From: Candidatus Brocadiia bacterium
Lineage (GTDB): Bacteria > Planctomycetota > MHYJ01 > JACQXL01
Length of the DNA: 9,651 nucleotides
Direction: 5' to 3'
Assembly: GCA_020062035.1 (NCBI GenBank)
Contig: JAGUXD010000072.1
Location: 1 to 9,651, forward strand
Made by a program: the position numbers and the translations under genes. Each line of letters begins with the position of its first letter. Positions within the stretch are counted from its first letter, which is position 1. Of this stretch, positions 1-7,823 are shown in pieces. The notes under the pieces are model-generated. The model worked only from the letters and a program-made list of their open reading frames with translations, was not told the origin of the DNA and searched no databases.

Positions 1-336
1 CAATTCATCTACTTTCAAATTAGAGGCATCTATAGTTCCATTGATATGCAGTCTTATTTTTATACCAGCGGTTTTTGCCATATTTATCATGGAACTAATA
101 TCCTTGTGAAGAAGAACCTCCCCTACATGAAACAGATACACCCATTCTATAGACATTATCTTGCATTCATTTATTATTTTCTCGTATAGAGTCAACCCCA
201 TAAAACCTTTCTTCCTTTTCATCATCCTATGTGGGCAGTGACTACAGGAGAGATTGCAAATATTCGTTGGTTCAATATAGATATGTAGAGGGAAATAATC
301 GCAGATGGTATTCTTTGAGTAGTAAGCATTAAGCAT
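1..336 (-). CDS. Radical SAM protein, N-terminal part (cut by window edge)
   Basis: The reading frame is open from ATG at 336 to the left edge, giving 112 residues of an unfinished protein. Residues 21-34 read IEPTNICNLSCSHC, which contains the CxxxCxxC motif (C27, C31, C34) that binds the radical-generating [4Fe-4S] cluster of radical SAM enzymes. Residues 72-80 (GEVLLHKDI) match the usual GEPLLHP-type strand that contacts SAM, with V in place of P. The start overlaps the stop of the upstream methyltransferase gene by 8 bp (ATGCTTAA), so the two are probably co-translated. An alternative ATG at 329 lies in a different frame and is not used by this ORF. The C-terminus is missing, so I cannot tell whether a SPASM or other auxiliary-cluster domain follows. 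Placement in a glycan export operon suggests a sugar- or carrier-modifying role, which is inference; the substrate is unknown. Confidence 0.85.
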   Translation of the reverse strand, partial: MLNAYYSKNTICDYFPLHIYIEPTNICNLSCSHCPHRMMKRKKGFMGLTLYEKIINECKIMSIEWVYLFHVGEVLLHKDISSMINMAKTAGIKIRLHINGTIDASNLKVDEL

Positions 337-1066
337 CTTGCGGTATTTTGTCATATCCCTTCCTCTCAGGTTTTACTGCTACCACGCATATAATTGCACA
401 CTCAAGAGGGAAACGTTCACCAATTTTTGCTAAGGCATCTACGAAACGGCACCTCCATTTTTCTTCATGCCCATTACAAATTAACTGCATCTGTGCATTA
501 GTAAATGGTTTCAGAACAATTCCAGTACGGTGAATAGGAACAAGTCCAGCGCCTTCAATATCTTTAATAAGCATCTTTATGTCGTACACTCTTTTATGCC
601 CATATTTCTCTATCTGTTCTTTTGGTAGTTCATGTAAGTCTTGGATTAAACCCATATACTTTGCAAGTTGTCTATTGAAGGAATTAGCATTAGGAACTTG
701 AATTATTATTCGACCATCGCTTTTAAGTAAACTTTTGGCGTTCTTTAAGACGGCCACTGGACTATCAACATGTTCAAGAAGCATCGTCATAAGGATAGTA
801 TCGAACTTCTCATCAATTTGAAAATCTTCTGCTTTTGCCACAAAGAATGAATGACGATTATCTAATGTGGTTTTCCGTGCTAATGCTATGTTTTCCTCTG
901 AGGCGTCAAGTCCTACTACACGATCAAATCTCTCATATAACATTGGTGTAAACTGCCCACTGCCACATCCTAACTCTAAGACAGATTTCCCAACTGACAG
1001 TTCAATGGCCTCCAACATTTGTAACCTTCCTACTCGCTCATCAAATTCATTCGCCCTTGTTTCCAT
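329..1066 (-). CDS. Class I SAM-dependent methyltransferase
   Basis: The product is 245 residues with a Rossmann-type methyltransferase fold. Motif I is VLELGCGSGQF (residues 29-39), the acidic residue that would bind the SAM ribose is D54 in VVGLDASEENI, and motif IV lies near residues 90-100 (TILMTMLLEHV). The later segment GRIIIQVPNANSF (118-130) is typical of the Methyltransf_23/UbiE-like group. There is no signal peptide or membrane segment, so it should be cytoplasmic. An AGAAGAG stretch at 1071-1077 is a plausible ribosome binding site, and the gap to the aminotransferase gene is only 15 bp. In a Wzm/Wzt locus such an enzyme could methylate a sugar, or cap the chain end that the Wzt C-terminal domain recognises, as in the WbdD systems of E. 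coli O8/O9a. That role is inference: there is no WbdD-like kinase domain here, and O-, N- or C-methylation cannot be told apart. Confidence 0.85.
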   Translation of the reverse strand: METRANEFDERVGRLQMLEAIELSVGKSVLELGCGSGQFTPMLYERFDRVVGLDASEENIALARKTTLDNRHSFFVAKAEDFQIDEKFDTILMTMLLEHVDSPVAVLKNAKSLLKSDGRIIIQVPNANSFNRQLAKYMGLIQDLHELPKEQIEKYGHKRVYDIKMLIKDIEGAGLVPIHRTGIVLKPFTNAQMQLICNGHEEKWRCRFVDALAKIGERFPLECAIICVVAVKPERKGYDKIPQDA

Positions 1067-1081
1067 CTATCTCTTCTTTAC

Positions 1082-2194
1082 TTATTGGAATCTTTTAATC
1101 GTTTCAATAATCCTTTTTACATCATTATCCGAAATTCCAGGATGCATTGGCAGGCTGAGAATCTTCTTGAATACCCTTTCAGCCACAGGCAAGGAAGGTT
1201 TATTACCATAACAGGGATACATATGTATCGGTTTATAATGCACTCCTGTCCAAATCCCATTCTTTTCTAAGTATGCACTTAAATCATTTCTGTCTACGCC
1301 ACTGACTTTTATACAGTAAATATGCCATGATGATTTATAGTTGTTGGTATCTTCAGGCGGTGTCTCAATCCAATCAATATTTTTCAACCCTTCGTTATAC
1401 ATCTTCACAATCTCTCTTCTTCTTTTATTCATAGACTCCAACTTCTTCAGTTGCACAAGACCAATCGTTGCCTGGATATCATTCATATGGCACTTTAAGC
1501 CAATCTCATCAACCAAATACTCCCACCAGTACGACTTATCTACTTTGGTTCTATCCCAGGTCCCTCTATCTATGCCGAGCCATCTCATCCTTTTAGCCCG
1601 TTCATACATCTCTTTATTATTTAAGGTCAGTGCCCCACCGTCTCCCATAGCAAGATTCTTTACCGCATGGAAACTGAAGCAACCGATATCACTCAAGCTC
1701 CCACATTTTTTGCCCTTATATTCCGCACCGCAGGCATGGGCGGCGTCTTCAATTATGGCTATTTTATTACTTACTATTTTCTTCAGCGCATCCATATCAC
1801 AGGGTCTTCCGCTATAATGAACTGGAATAATCGCCTTGGTTCTCAGGGTAATCTTTCTCTTAACATCCTCTAAATCTATGGCAAGGGTCTTTTCATCAAC
1901 ATCGGCAAATATCGGGGTTGCCAGATTATAGGCAACCACATGCGCGGTTGAGACAAAAGTCATAGTTGGAACAATCACCTCATCGCCGTGTCTTATCTCC
2001 AAAAGTTTAAGTGCCAGGTCAAGAGCGGCTGTGCAAGAGTTTACCCCGACCGCATATTTTACCCCGATGAACTCAGCGAATTTCTTCTCAAACTTCGCGG
2101 TCTTTGGACCTAAACCAATCCAGCCGGCCTCAAAAGGTTCCCTCAATGCCTCAAGTTCCTCTTTCCCAAAAAATGGTTTAAATAATTGAATCAT
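1082..2194 (-). CDS. DegT/DnrJ/EryC1/StrS-family PLP aminotransferase
   Basis: This 370-residue protein is full length for the sugar aminotransferase family that makes amino sugars from nucleotide-linked keto sugars. GVNSCTAALDLAL (50-62) forms the phosphate-binding region. IIEDAAHACGAEYKG (147-161) carries D150, which would pair with the pyridine nitrogen of PLP. SFHAVKNLAMGDGGAL (174-189) carries K179, the expected Schiff-base lysine. The C-terminal GVHYKPIHMYPCYG (317-330) is also typical of the family. The likely donor is glutamate and the acceptor an NDP-4-keto or 3-keto hexose, by family knowledge; the exact sugar cannot be read from the sequence. The start ATG overlaps the stop of the upstream SPASM gene by one base (TAATG) and has a strong AAGGAG ten bases upstream, so coupled translation is likely. 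It is cytoplasmic. Its 3' neighbour, the methyltransferase, may act on the same sugar. Confidence 0.93.
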   Translation of the reverse strand: MIQLFKPFFGKEELEALREPFEAGWIGLGPKTAKFEKKFAEFIGVKYAVGVNSCTAALDLALKLLEIRHGDEVIVPTMTFVSTAHVVAYNLATPIFADVDEKTLAIDLEDVKRKITLRTKAIIPVHYSGRPCDMDALKKIVSNKIAIIEDAAHACGAEYKGKKCGSLSDIGCFSFHAVKNLAMGDGGALTLNNKEMYERAKRMRWLGIDRGTWDRTKVDKSYWWEYLVDEIGLKCHMNDIQATIGLVQLKKLESMNKRRREIVKMYNEGLKNIDWIETPPEDTNNYKSSWHIYCIKVSGVDRNDLSAYLEKNGIWTGVHYKPIHMYPCYGNKPSLPVAERVFKKILSLPMHPGISDNDVKRIIETIKRFQ

Positions 2195-3228
2195 TATTGT
2201 TTTACTCCTTGCTTATACATTTTGTCTCTTATCTGTTTAATCCTCTCGGTTATACAATGTGGTAAGACTGTTTTTGCAAAGTTCTTAATATAGTTCTTTA
2301 TTCTATTTCTTAAAGACGCGATTGGAAATGCACAAAGGGTACAATCCTTGCATACTTGCAACTTATCTCTTCGGTTAGCGGCAAGAGTGTTTTTAATATG
2401 TTGATATTTTTCAGACCAATAAATTTCTTCTATTGTTTGGGTATTGATATTACCGATAATTGCTTCTTGAGTAGGCTTGACCATAAGGTGACAACAGGGT
2501 AACACTTGTCCATCATATGTAAAATTAAAATCGCCAGATTCCACTCTCCAGCAATTGTTGTCAATAGTCGATGACCTTTTTACACCCCTTAACTCTTTCT
2601 TTCCATCATAACTATGGCTGGGAACGAGTTCAATTCTGATATCACTACCAAAATTTCCCTTAAAGTTTTTCATTATTTCCTCGGTAGATATAGGATTAAA
2701 AGGCAAATCAGTATAATCTGATGGAATGACTGGTCGGATATAATAATCAATCGGGAATCTATTTGTTTTCTTATATATTTCAATAAAATTAATGATGTTG
2801 TTTCTCACCTTTTCCCAACTACTCTTTCTACGAATATATTCATAGGTTTCTTTTGTGCCTAATCCATCTATACTAAAAACAAGTTTATTTATTATAGGGG
2901 AGTTACAAAGAACCAGGGACTTCTCAGTAGTTAACAATGTTGTATTAGTAAATAACAATCTATCTTTTATGCGATTATGAATGTTATGTTTTTCTGTTAA
3001 TTCTAAAATTTCTATAAACTTAGGATGCAATAAGGTTTCACCTGCTCCTACGAAAAAGATTTGTTTTACTTCATCAACTCGCGAGATTTGAAATAGCATT
3101 TTATCTAATAATTCTAAGTCCATAAATTTTATGGGTAGTGATTTGTCTATGGGGCACCAGATGCAATCCAAATTACATCCTCTTACTACCTCTATTTCAA
3201 AGATTGCTATTTTGAAATTCCGTATCAT
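2194..3228 (-). CDS. Radical SAM/SPASM domain protein
   Basis: The product has 344 residues. The radical SAM core starts close to the N-terminus, with C18, C22 and C25 in RGCNLDCIWC, followed by GAGETLLHP (61-69) as the SAM-contacting strand and FSIDGLG (118-124). A C-terminal SPASM-type auxiliary cluster region is supported by C226, then YDGQVLPCC (238-246), then CKDCTLC (293-299); IGNINTQTIEEIYWSEKY (258-275) matches the usual spacer in such proteins. Residues 300-344 form a basic tail outside the conserved core. SPASM enzymes oxidise peptides (PqqE, AlbA, anSME types) or act on alcohols and sugars (BtrN-like dehydrogenation). No precursor peptide gene is visible nearby, and the gene sits between Wzt and a sugar aminotransferase, so a carbohydrate substrate is the better guess, but this is inference. 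The gap to the wzt-type gene is 8 bp and the gene overlaps the next one by 1 bp. Base composition is markedly AT-rich. Confidence 0.9.
   Translation of the reverse strand: MIRNFKIAIFEIEVVRGCNLDCIWCPIDKSLPIKFMDLELLDKMLFQISRVDEVKQIFFVGAGETLLHPKFIEILELTEKHNIHNRIKDRLLFTNTTLLTTEKSLVLCNSPIINKLVFSIDGLGTKETYEYIRRKSSWEKVRNNIINFIEIYKKTNRFPIDYYIRPVIPSDYTDLPFNPISTEEIMKNFKGNFGSDIRIELVPSHSYDGKKELRGVKRSSTIDNNCWRVESGDFNFTYDGQVLPCCHLMVKPTQEAIIGNINTQTIEEIYWSEKYQHIKNTLAANRRDKLQVCKDCTLCAFPIASLRNRIKNYIKNFAKTVLPHCITERIKQIRDKMYKQGVKQ
2205..2210 (-). promoter_or_regulatory. Strong ribosome binding site for the aminotransferase gene
   Basis: AAGGAG lies 10 bases before the ATG at 2194, inside the last codons of the upstream radical SAM gene. 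It is the clearest Shine-Dalgarno sequence in the window and fixes the aminotransferase start. Most other genes here have only weak or purine-rich sites. Confidence 0.75.
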
Positions 3229-3236
3229 TTATTTGT

Positions 3237-4475
3237 TCATTTTATTTTCCATTTTACCAATGGAGTAAAAACACTTGTAACATCAGCTGTGGTCGGCAGG
3301 ACAGGCGATTTAACCTGAAAAATATCTTGTTTACGTTCAACATAAGCAAAAGTAGCCGTTGAGTCAAAGATAGCTACACCAAAGGTATAAACGCCAGGGC
3401 TTAACTGGACTCTTTCAAACTCGGCTTCAAATGAACCTTCTCCTTCAATATGCTCTATCTCAATACCGTGATATTTTGTTCTTTCAGCACAACAGAGTAA
3501 ACCATCACTCCGGGAAAACCCAATGCTAAAAATCGGATTTTGGACTCTTCTATAGGCCGAATAACTTACTCTCACCACCATCCTTTCAGTACCATAAAAA
3601 CCATCTTTCTCTTTGCCCTGTTCATCAAAAAACTGAACATTAGTAATTTCTATTCCCTTTGAGGAAGAATCTGAACTCAACATAATATCCTTTGGAATGC
3701 CTTTTCTAACTTCTTCGCTGACATAATTTTGATATGCTTGAATAATTTTACTTGCCTCGCCTTGCTCTTTGATTTTTCCATAATTTAGAAAAATTGCTCT
3801 ACTACAAATTGCATCAACTGAATACAAGTCATGAGAAACAAAAACCATTGTTATTCCCTTTTTGCGTAAATCACTTATTCTTTCCAAGCACCTCATACGA
3901 AAAGACATATCTCCAACTGCCAGAATCTCGTCTATTAAAAGAATATCCGGTTCGCAATGAACCGCTACGGCAAAGCCAAGCCGGACATACATCCCCGAAC
4001 TATAATGCTTTACAGGTGAATCAAGAAAGTCACCGATGTCAGCAAACTCAATGATAGAATCAAACTTCTTGTCTATCTCCTTTTTGCTCATTCCGAGAAC
4101 TGCACCATTGATATAGATATTCTCTCTGCCAGTAAGCATTGGATGAAAACCTGCTCCAATTTCTATAAGTGCTCCTACCTTACCTTTAATTTCTATACTG
4201 CCCCTATCCGGCATAAGAATCCCATTTAACATCTTGAGAATTGTGGTCTTGCCTGAACCGTTAGGACCGATAATCCCGAGCGTTTCTCCTCTTTTCAGTT
4301 CAAAAGAAACATCATCTACTGCCCAGAATTCTCCTTTACGCAGTTTGTCAGAATTAGATGGTAGTCCCAATGTGCCTTTGGCAATATCCTTAACACCGCA
4401 GTACATCATTTGCTTCAGTGAATGGCTGAATTTCTTGGAGACATTTTCTACTTTGATAACAACATTATTTGACAT
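3237..4475 (-). CDS. wzt: Polysaccharide ABC exporter ATPase with C-terminal cargo domain (Wzt type)
   Basis: From ATG at 4475 the product has 412 residues. The nucleotide-binding domain has Walker A GPNGSGKTT (70-78), signature SSGMYVRLG (159-167), Walker B DILLIDE (177-183) and switch histidine H215 in VSHDL. The GRENIYINGAVLGMS stretch (116-130) is typical of the Wzt/TagH/KpsT group. After a linker, residues about 274-390 form a beta-rich domain (GIEITNVQFFDEQG to DIFQVKS) like the Wzt C-terminal domain, which in E. coli O8/O9a binds the modified end of the glycan before export. A longer reading from ATG at 4535 exists, but its extra 20 residues come entirely from a repeat sequence and do not resemble the family, so I reject it. 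The partner permease lies 70 bp upstream. The protein should act at the inner face of the cytoplasmic membrane with Wzm, exporting a lipid-linked polysaccharide. Specificity is not readable. Confidence 0.93.
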   Translation of the reverse strand: MSNNVVIKVENVSKKFSHSLKQMMYCGVKDIAKGTLGLPSNSDKLRKGEFWAVDDVSFELKRGETLGIIGPNGSGKTTILKMLNGILMPDRGSIEIKGKVGALIEIGAGFHPMLTGRENIYINGAVLGMSKKEIDKKFDSIIEFADIGDFLDSPVKHYSSGMYVRLGFAVAVHCEPDILLIDEILAVGDMSFRMRCLERISDLRKKGITMVFVSHDLYSVDAICSRAIFLNYGKIKEQGEASKIIQAYQNYVSEEVRKGIPKDIMLSSDSSSKGIEITNVQFFDEQGKEKDGFYGTERMVVRVSYSAYRRVQNPIFSIGFSRSDGLLCCAERTKYHGIEIEHIEGEGSFEAEFERVQLSPGVYTFGVAIFDSTATFAYVERKQDIFQVKSPVLPTTADVTSVFTPLVKWKIK

Positions 4476-4481
4476 AGTTTC

Positions 4482-4513
4482 TTTCACCGCAGAGACGCAG
4501 AGTTGCGCAGAGA
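4482..4513. repeat. CGCAGAGA short repeat, dispersed type
   Basis: Three copies of CGCAGAGA or CGCAGAG lie at 4488-4495, 4496-4502 and 4506-4513, next to TTTCACCG. From memory, sequences of the form CACCGCAGAGACGCAGAG recur as dispersed intergenic repeats in many environmental bacterial genomes. That this copy belongs to such a family is recognition, not a search result. It lies between the permease and ATPase genes and ends just before the ATPase start. Confidence 0.65.
4484..4488 (-). promoter_or_regulatory. Likely ribosome binding site of the wzt-type gene, inside the repeat
   Basis: GGTGA on the minus strand lies 8 bases before ATG 4475 and can pair with the 16S rRNA tail. It is the end of the CGCAGAGA-type repeat read on the other strand. 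It supports 4475 rather than 4535 as the start. Confidence 0.45.
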
Positions 4514-4532
4514 AATAAATATTTATTCTCCG

Positions 4533-4546
4533 CACGCTCCACGCTC
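4533..4546. repeat. Tandem CACGCTC duplication at the permease stop
   Basis: Two perfect copies of CACGCTC lie head to tail, and the last base falls in the TAG stop codon of the permease gene. An AT-rich palindrome, AATAAATATTTATT, follows at 4514-4527. Together with the CGCAGAGA repeat, these fill nearly all of the 70-bp gap between permease and ATPase genes. Confidence 0.6.
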
Positions 4547-5388
4547 TATATTCTTTCCGCTATTTTAGGTTGGGCAATATGAAAGACTTTCCAGCCCGCT
4601 AAAAATACCAAGATTGCTAAAATCGTTGACCATAAGAATTCCTCTGGATTTGAGATATAACCCTTAAAGACAATATCCCTTGAGGCGTTCATTAAATGTG
4701 ATAAAGGATTCCACTGGCTTAAGTCCGCAAATAGCCCACTCTTTGGGATAGGATAGAAGACCGGACAAATAAACATCAATAATGAAGTTGCTAATACCAC
4801 GGCATTGGGAATATCCCTCATTACCCCGCTTGCTAATGATAAGACAAAACCGAGTCCTAATGTAATTAGAAGAAGAGGTAAAAGAACCAGTGGAAGAAAT
4901 ATTGCCTGCCAATGAGGGACGGTCTTAAAGATAATAAATACCAGCACTAAAAGTCCGAGCCGAACCAGAAACTCTACGATTACCTGTCCCAGCGCTGCTA
5001 TAAGCAGAGACACTTTGGGGAAGTTAATTTTGACTATCATACTACCGGCTTGAATAAGACAATTGCTGGTAGCCGACAGTCCTGCAGCAAAGATGCTCCA
5101 GATAGTAATACCGAAAAGTGCAAAGACCGGATATGGCACATCTAACGTACCGATGTTCAGGATTCCGCCTTTGTTCAAACAGACAAATACCGCAACCGCC
5201 ACCAGTGGCAAGATTAACACCCAGAGAACACCTAAAACAGTCTGTTTGTATCGGGCACTAAAATCCCTCAAGAAAAGCCGCCAGGTGAGTTCACGGCTGG
5301 CGATAATTTCCTGGAACATATCCTTCCATATTCCCAGACCTATTTTGAGATGTTTATCCGGGACATAGACCTTTATTTTTTTCATCAT
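4546..5388 (-). CDS. wzm: Polysaccharide ABC exporter permease (Wzm type, ABC-2 family)
   Basis: The product has 280 residues and about six hydrophobic segments (near residues 52-70, 86-106, 126-155, 163-187, 197-215 and 252-267). The N-terminal RDFSARYKQTVLGVLW (41-56) is the hallmark of polysaccharide export permeases of the Wzm/TagG/KpsM group. INFPKVSL (121-128) and NPLSHLMNASRDIVFKG (227-243) are also family features. With the Wzt-type ATPase it would form the inner-membrane channel that moves undecaprenyl-linked O-antigen or a similar glycan to the periplasm. Two ATGs stand in a row at 5388 and 5385 with no good Shine-Dalgarno sequence, so either may be used. It is the first gene of the glycan group in transcription order and lies 73 bp from tgt. 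That gap holds a 9-bp repeat, and I see no clear promoter in it. Confidence 0.93.
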   Translation of the reverse strand: MMKKIKVYVPDKHLKIGLGIWKDMFQEIIASRELTWRLFLRDFSARYKQTVLGVLWVLILPLVAVAVFVCLNKGGILNIGTLDVPYPVFALFGITIWSIFAAGLSATSNCLIQAGSMIVKINFPKVSLLIAALGQVIVEFLVRLGLLVLVFIIFKTVPHWQAIFLPLVLLPLLLITLGLGFVLSLASGVMRDIPNAVVLATSLLMFICPVFYPIPKSGLFADLSQWNPLSHLMNASRDIVFKGYISNPEEFLWSTILAILVFLAGWKVFHIAQPKIAERI

Positions 5389-5435
5389 TTATAATCAATA
5401 AGGTAGGCGGGTTCAGCAGATAATTCCAGCCGAAC

Positions 5436-5462
5436 TAAATCGGCAAAATCCGCTCAATCTGC
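5436..5462. repeat. Three degenerate 9-bp tandem units in the tgt-wzm gap
   Basis: Read on the minus strand, the units are GCAGATTGA (5454-5462), GCGGATTTT (5445-5453) and GCCGATTTA (5436-5444), sharing GCNGATT with an exact 9-bp period. The last unit also forms half of a 5-bp inverted repeat, GCCGA/TCGGC, at 5429-5444. No T-run follows, so this does not look like an intrinsic terminator. The GGATT-rich character resembles dispersed short repeats in environmental genomes (recognition only). Confidence 0.55.
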
Positions 5463-6566
<1,104 letters not shown>

Positions 6567-7823
6567 CTAATATATTTTTACTATTTTAGATTCCGGATAA
6601 TAATGCTCCAGAATTTGAAGAGGTCTAAAGTTTTGATGGGACATTCCGCGTGTGCCTTCCTGACACATTCCTACAGCATGTCCCCATCCACGACCGGTGA
6701 ATTGAAAGACATTATCTCTTCGTGTTATTCTAAAGTTAGTACTTCTGAGTTTATTTGGCCCCAGTGCCAGACGAAATCTGTTTGCCTGCATAATTATATC
6801 AGAAGAACCAGATATTTTGAGTGTTATTTCAGTTCCATGACCACCTGGCCCGGTTGTCGTTATCAGAATGTCATCTATGGCTTGTATATTTTTCAGATTA
6901 AGCATTTTAATAATTTCTTCCTGAGAATACCCTGCCTGCCACTGGAAATATTTTGCCTGATTACAGAACCCGCAACTTATTCCTTTTAGAGACGGGATGG
7001 CATCTGGACCGCCAAAGACCATATTGATTGGTTCGGTATGCCCACCACAGGTGCTGTGGAAAATACAGTTAAAAATAGCGGAATCATAAACAATAATTAT
7101 TCCGCGGGTCTTTTCAACTGCCTGTCTGGTCTTGGGCCCAGTGCATTCCTCACCACGATAGACCTGAGAGAAAACATCATCTGTTAAGTCGTAGTCAAAA
7201 ATTCTGGTTTGATTGCCTGCCAGATTAGATTGCTTAATCCGATAAAAAGCGAAAGAGCGAGCCGTAATTGCCTGTGCTTCAAGCGATTCCTGAGGCCAGT
7301 TCTCATCCATTTCACTACTTACAACGCCAACAAGATAACTTTCCAAATCAATTATATTTACCAGTGATATTTTATTGTCAGGTAATCCTTTTATCCGCAG
7401 GTATCCCCGATAGTTTCTTTTGCCGACCTGAATTAATGAATTTTCCCCAGAAGGCACAATTATAATGTCGTCATTCCAGAGGCCAACTGGCTTGCCAATA
7501 TTTATTTTTCCTCTACTATAAAACACCATCACTGGTTCTGTCATTGCACTCTGGTTTGATAATTGCGGGTGAGAAAGAAATTTATTATTCCGCTCGGACT
7601 GATAAGAGTATATTTTATAGGGAGAGTTGACTTTTATTAGAGCAGAATTCACATTATTATATTCTGTAAGAAGAACTTGCAAATAAGGAGGAGAAATTAA
7701 TACTTTCCCCTTTGTTTCATAGCGGTAAAAAGGCGACACAGGGCCAGTAGCAACACAACCGCAGATAAAACTTACAGAGATAAGCAAGAGAATCCAGGTT
7801 TTATTTATAATGGTATCTTTCAT
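6567..7823 (-). CDS. SpoIID/LytB-domain lipoprotein, probable lytic transglycosylase-like protein
   Basis: From ATG at 7823 the product has 418 residues; a GTG at 7829 would add two. Residues 1-23 form a signal sequence ending in a lipobox-like ICGC, so C23 is the likely lipidated residue and the protein should be membrane anchored outside the cytoplasm. The SpoIID domain covers about residues 140-418. LESYLVGVVSSEM (160-172) carries E171, which matches the catalytic glutamate of SpoIID; AQAITARSFA (183-192) follows. FHSTCGGHTE (255-264) holds the H/C residues seen in zinc-binding SpoIID proteins. GRGWGHAVGMCQEG (377-390) is the C-terminal signature. Known SpoIID cleaves glycan strands lacking stem peptides. 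Outside spore formers the domain occurs in cell-wall remodelling proteins. The gene overlaps queH by 23 bp and is 15 bp before tgt, so it is probably co-transcribed with them. Residues about 30-140 are not recognised beyond being beta-rich. Confidence 0.88.
   Translation of the reverse strand: MKDTIINKTWILLLISVSFICGCVATGPVSPFYRYETKGKVLISPPYLQVLLTEYNNVNSALIKVNSPYKIYSYQSERNNKFLSHPQLSNQSAMTEPVMVFYSRGKINIGKPVGLWNDDIIIVPSGENSLIQVGKRNYRGYLRIKGLPDNKISLVNIIDLESYLVGVVSSEMDENWPQESLEAQAITARSFAFYRIKQSNLAGNQTRIFDYDLTDDVFSQVYRGEECTGPKTRQAVEKTRGIIIVYDSAIFNCIFHSTCGGHTEPINMVFGGPDAIPSLKGISCGFCNQAKYFQWQAGYSQEEIIKMLNLKNIQAIDDILITTTGPGGHGTEITLKISGSSDIIMQANRFRLALGPNKLRSTNFRITRRDNVFQFTGRGWGHAVGMCQEGTRGMSHQNFRPLQILEHYYPESKIVKIY

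Noticed and set aside
1341..1817. Long plus-strand open frame opposite the aminotransferase gene
   Set aside because: It lacks any domain or ribosome binding site and lies entirely opposite a well-supported enzyme gene; it is a by-product of that coding sequence, as are the other plus-strand frames under the minus-strand genes.
4476..4535. N-terminal extension of the wzt-type ATPase from ATG 4535
   Set aside because: Its 20 residues are a translation of the CGCAGAGA repeat and an AT palindrome and do not resemble the Wzt family N-terminus; ATG 4475 has a better-placed ribosome binding site.
4664..4912. Minus-strand 82-codon frame within the permease gene
   Set aside because: It lies in another frame of a clear six-segment membrane protein and has no recognisable feature.
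5429..5444. GCCGA/TCGGC hairpin as a terminator of tgt
   Set aside because: The stem has only 5 bp with a 6-base loop and no following T-run on either strand.
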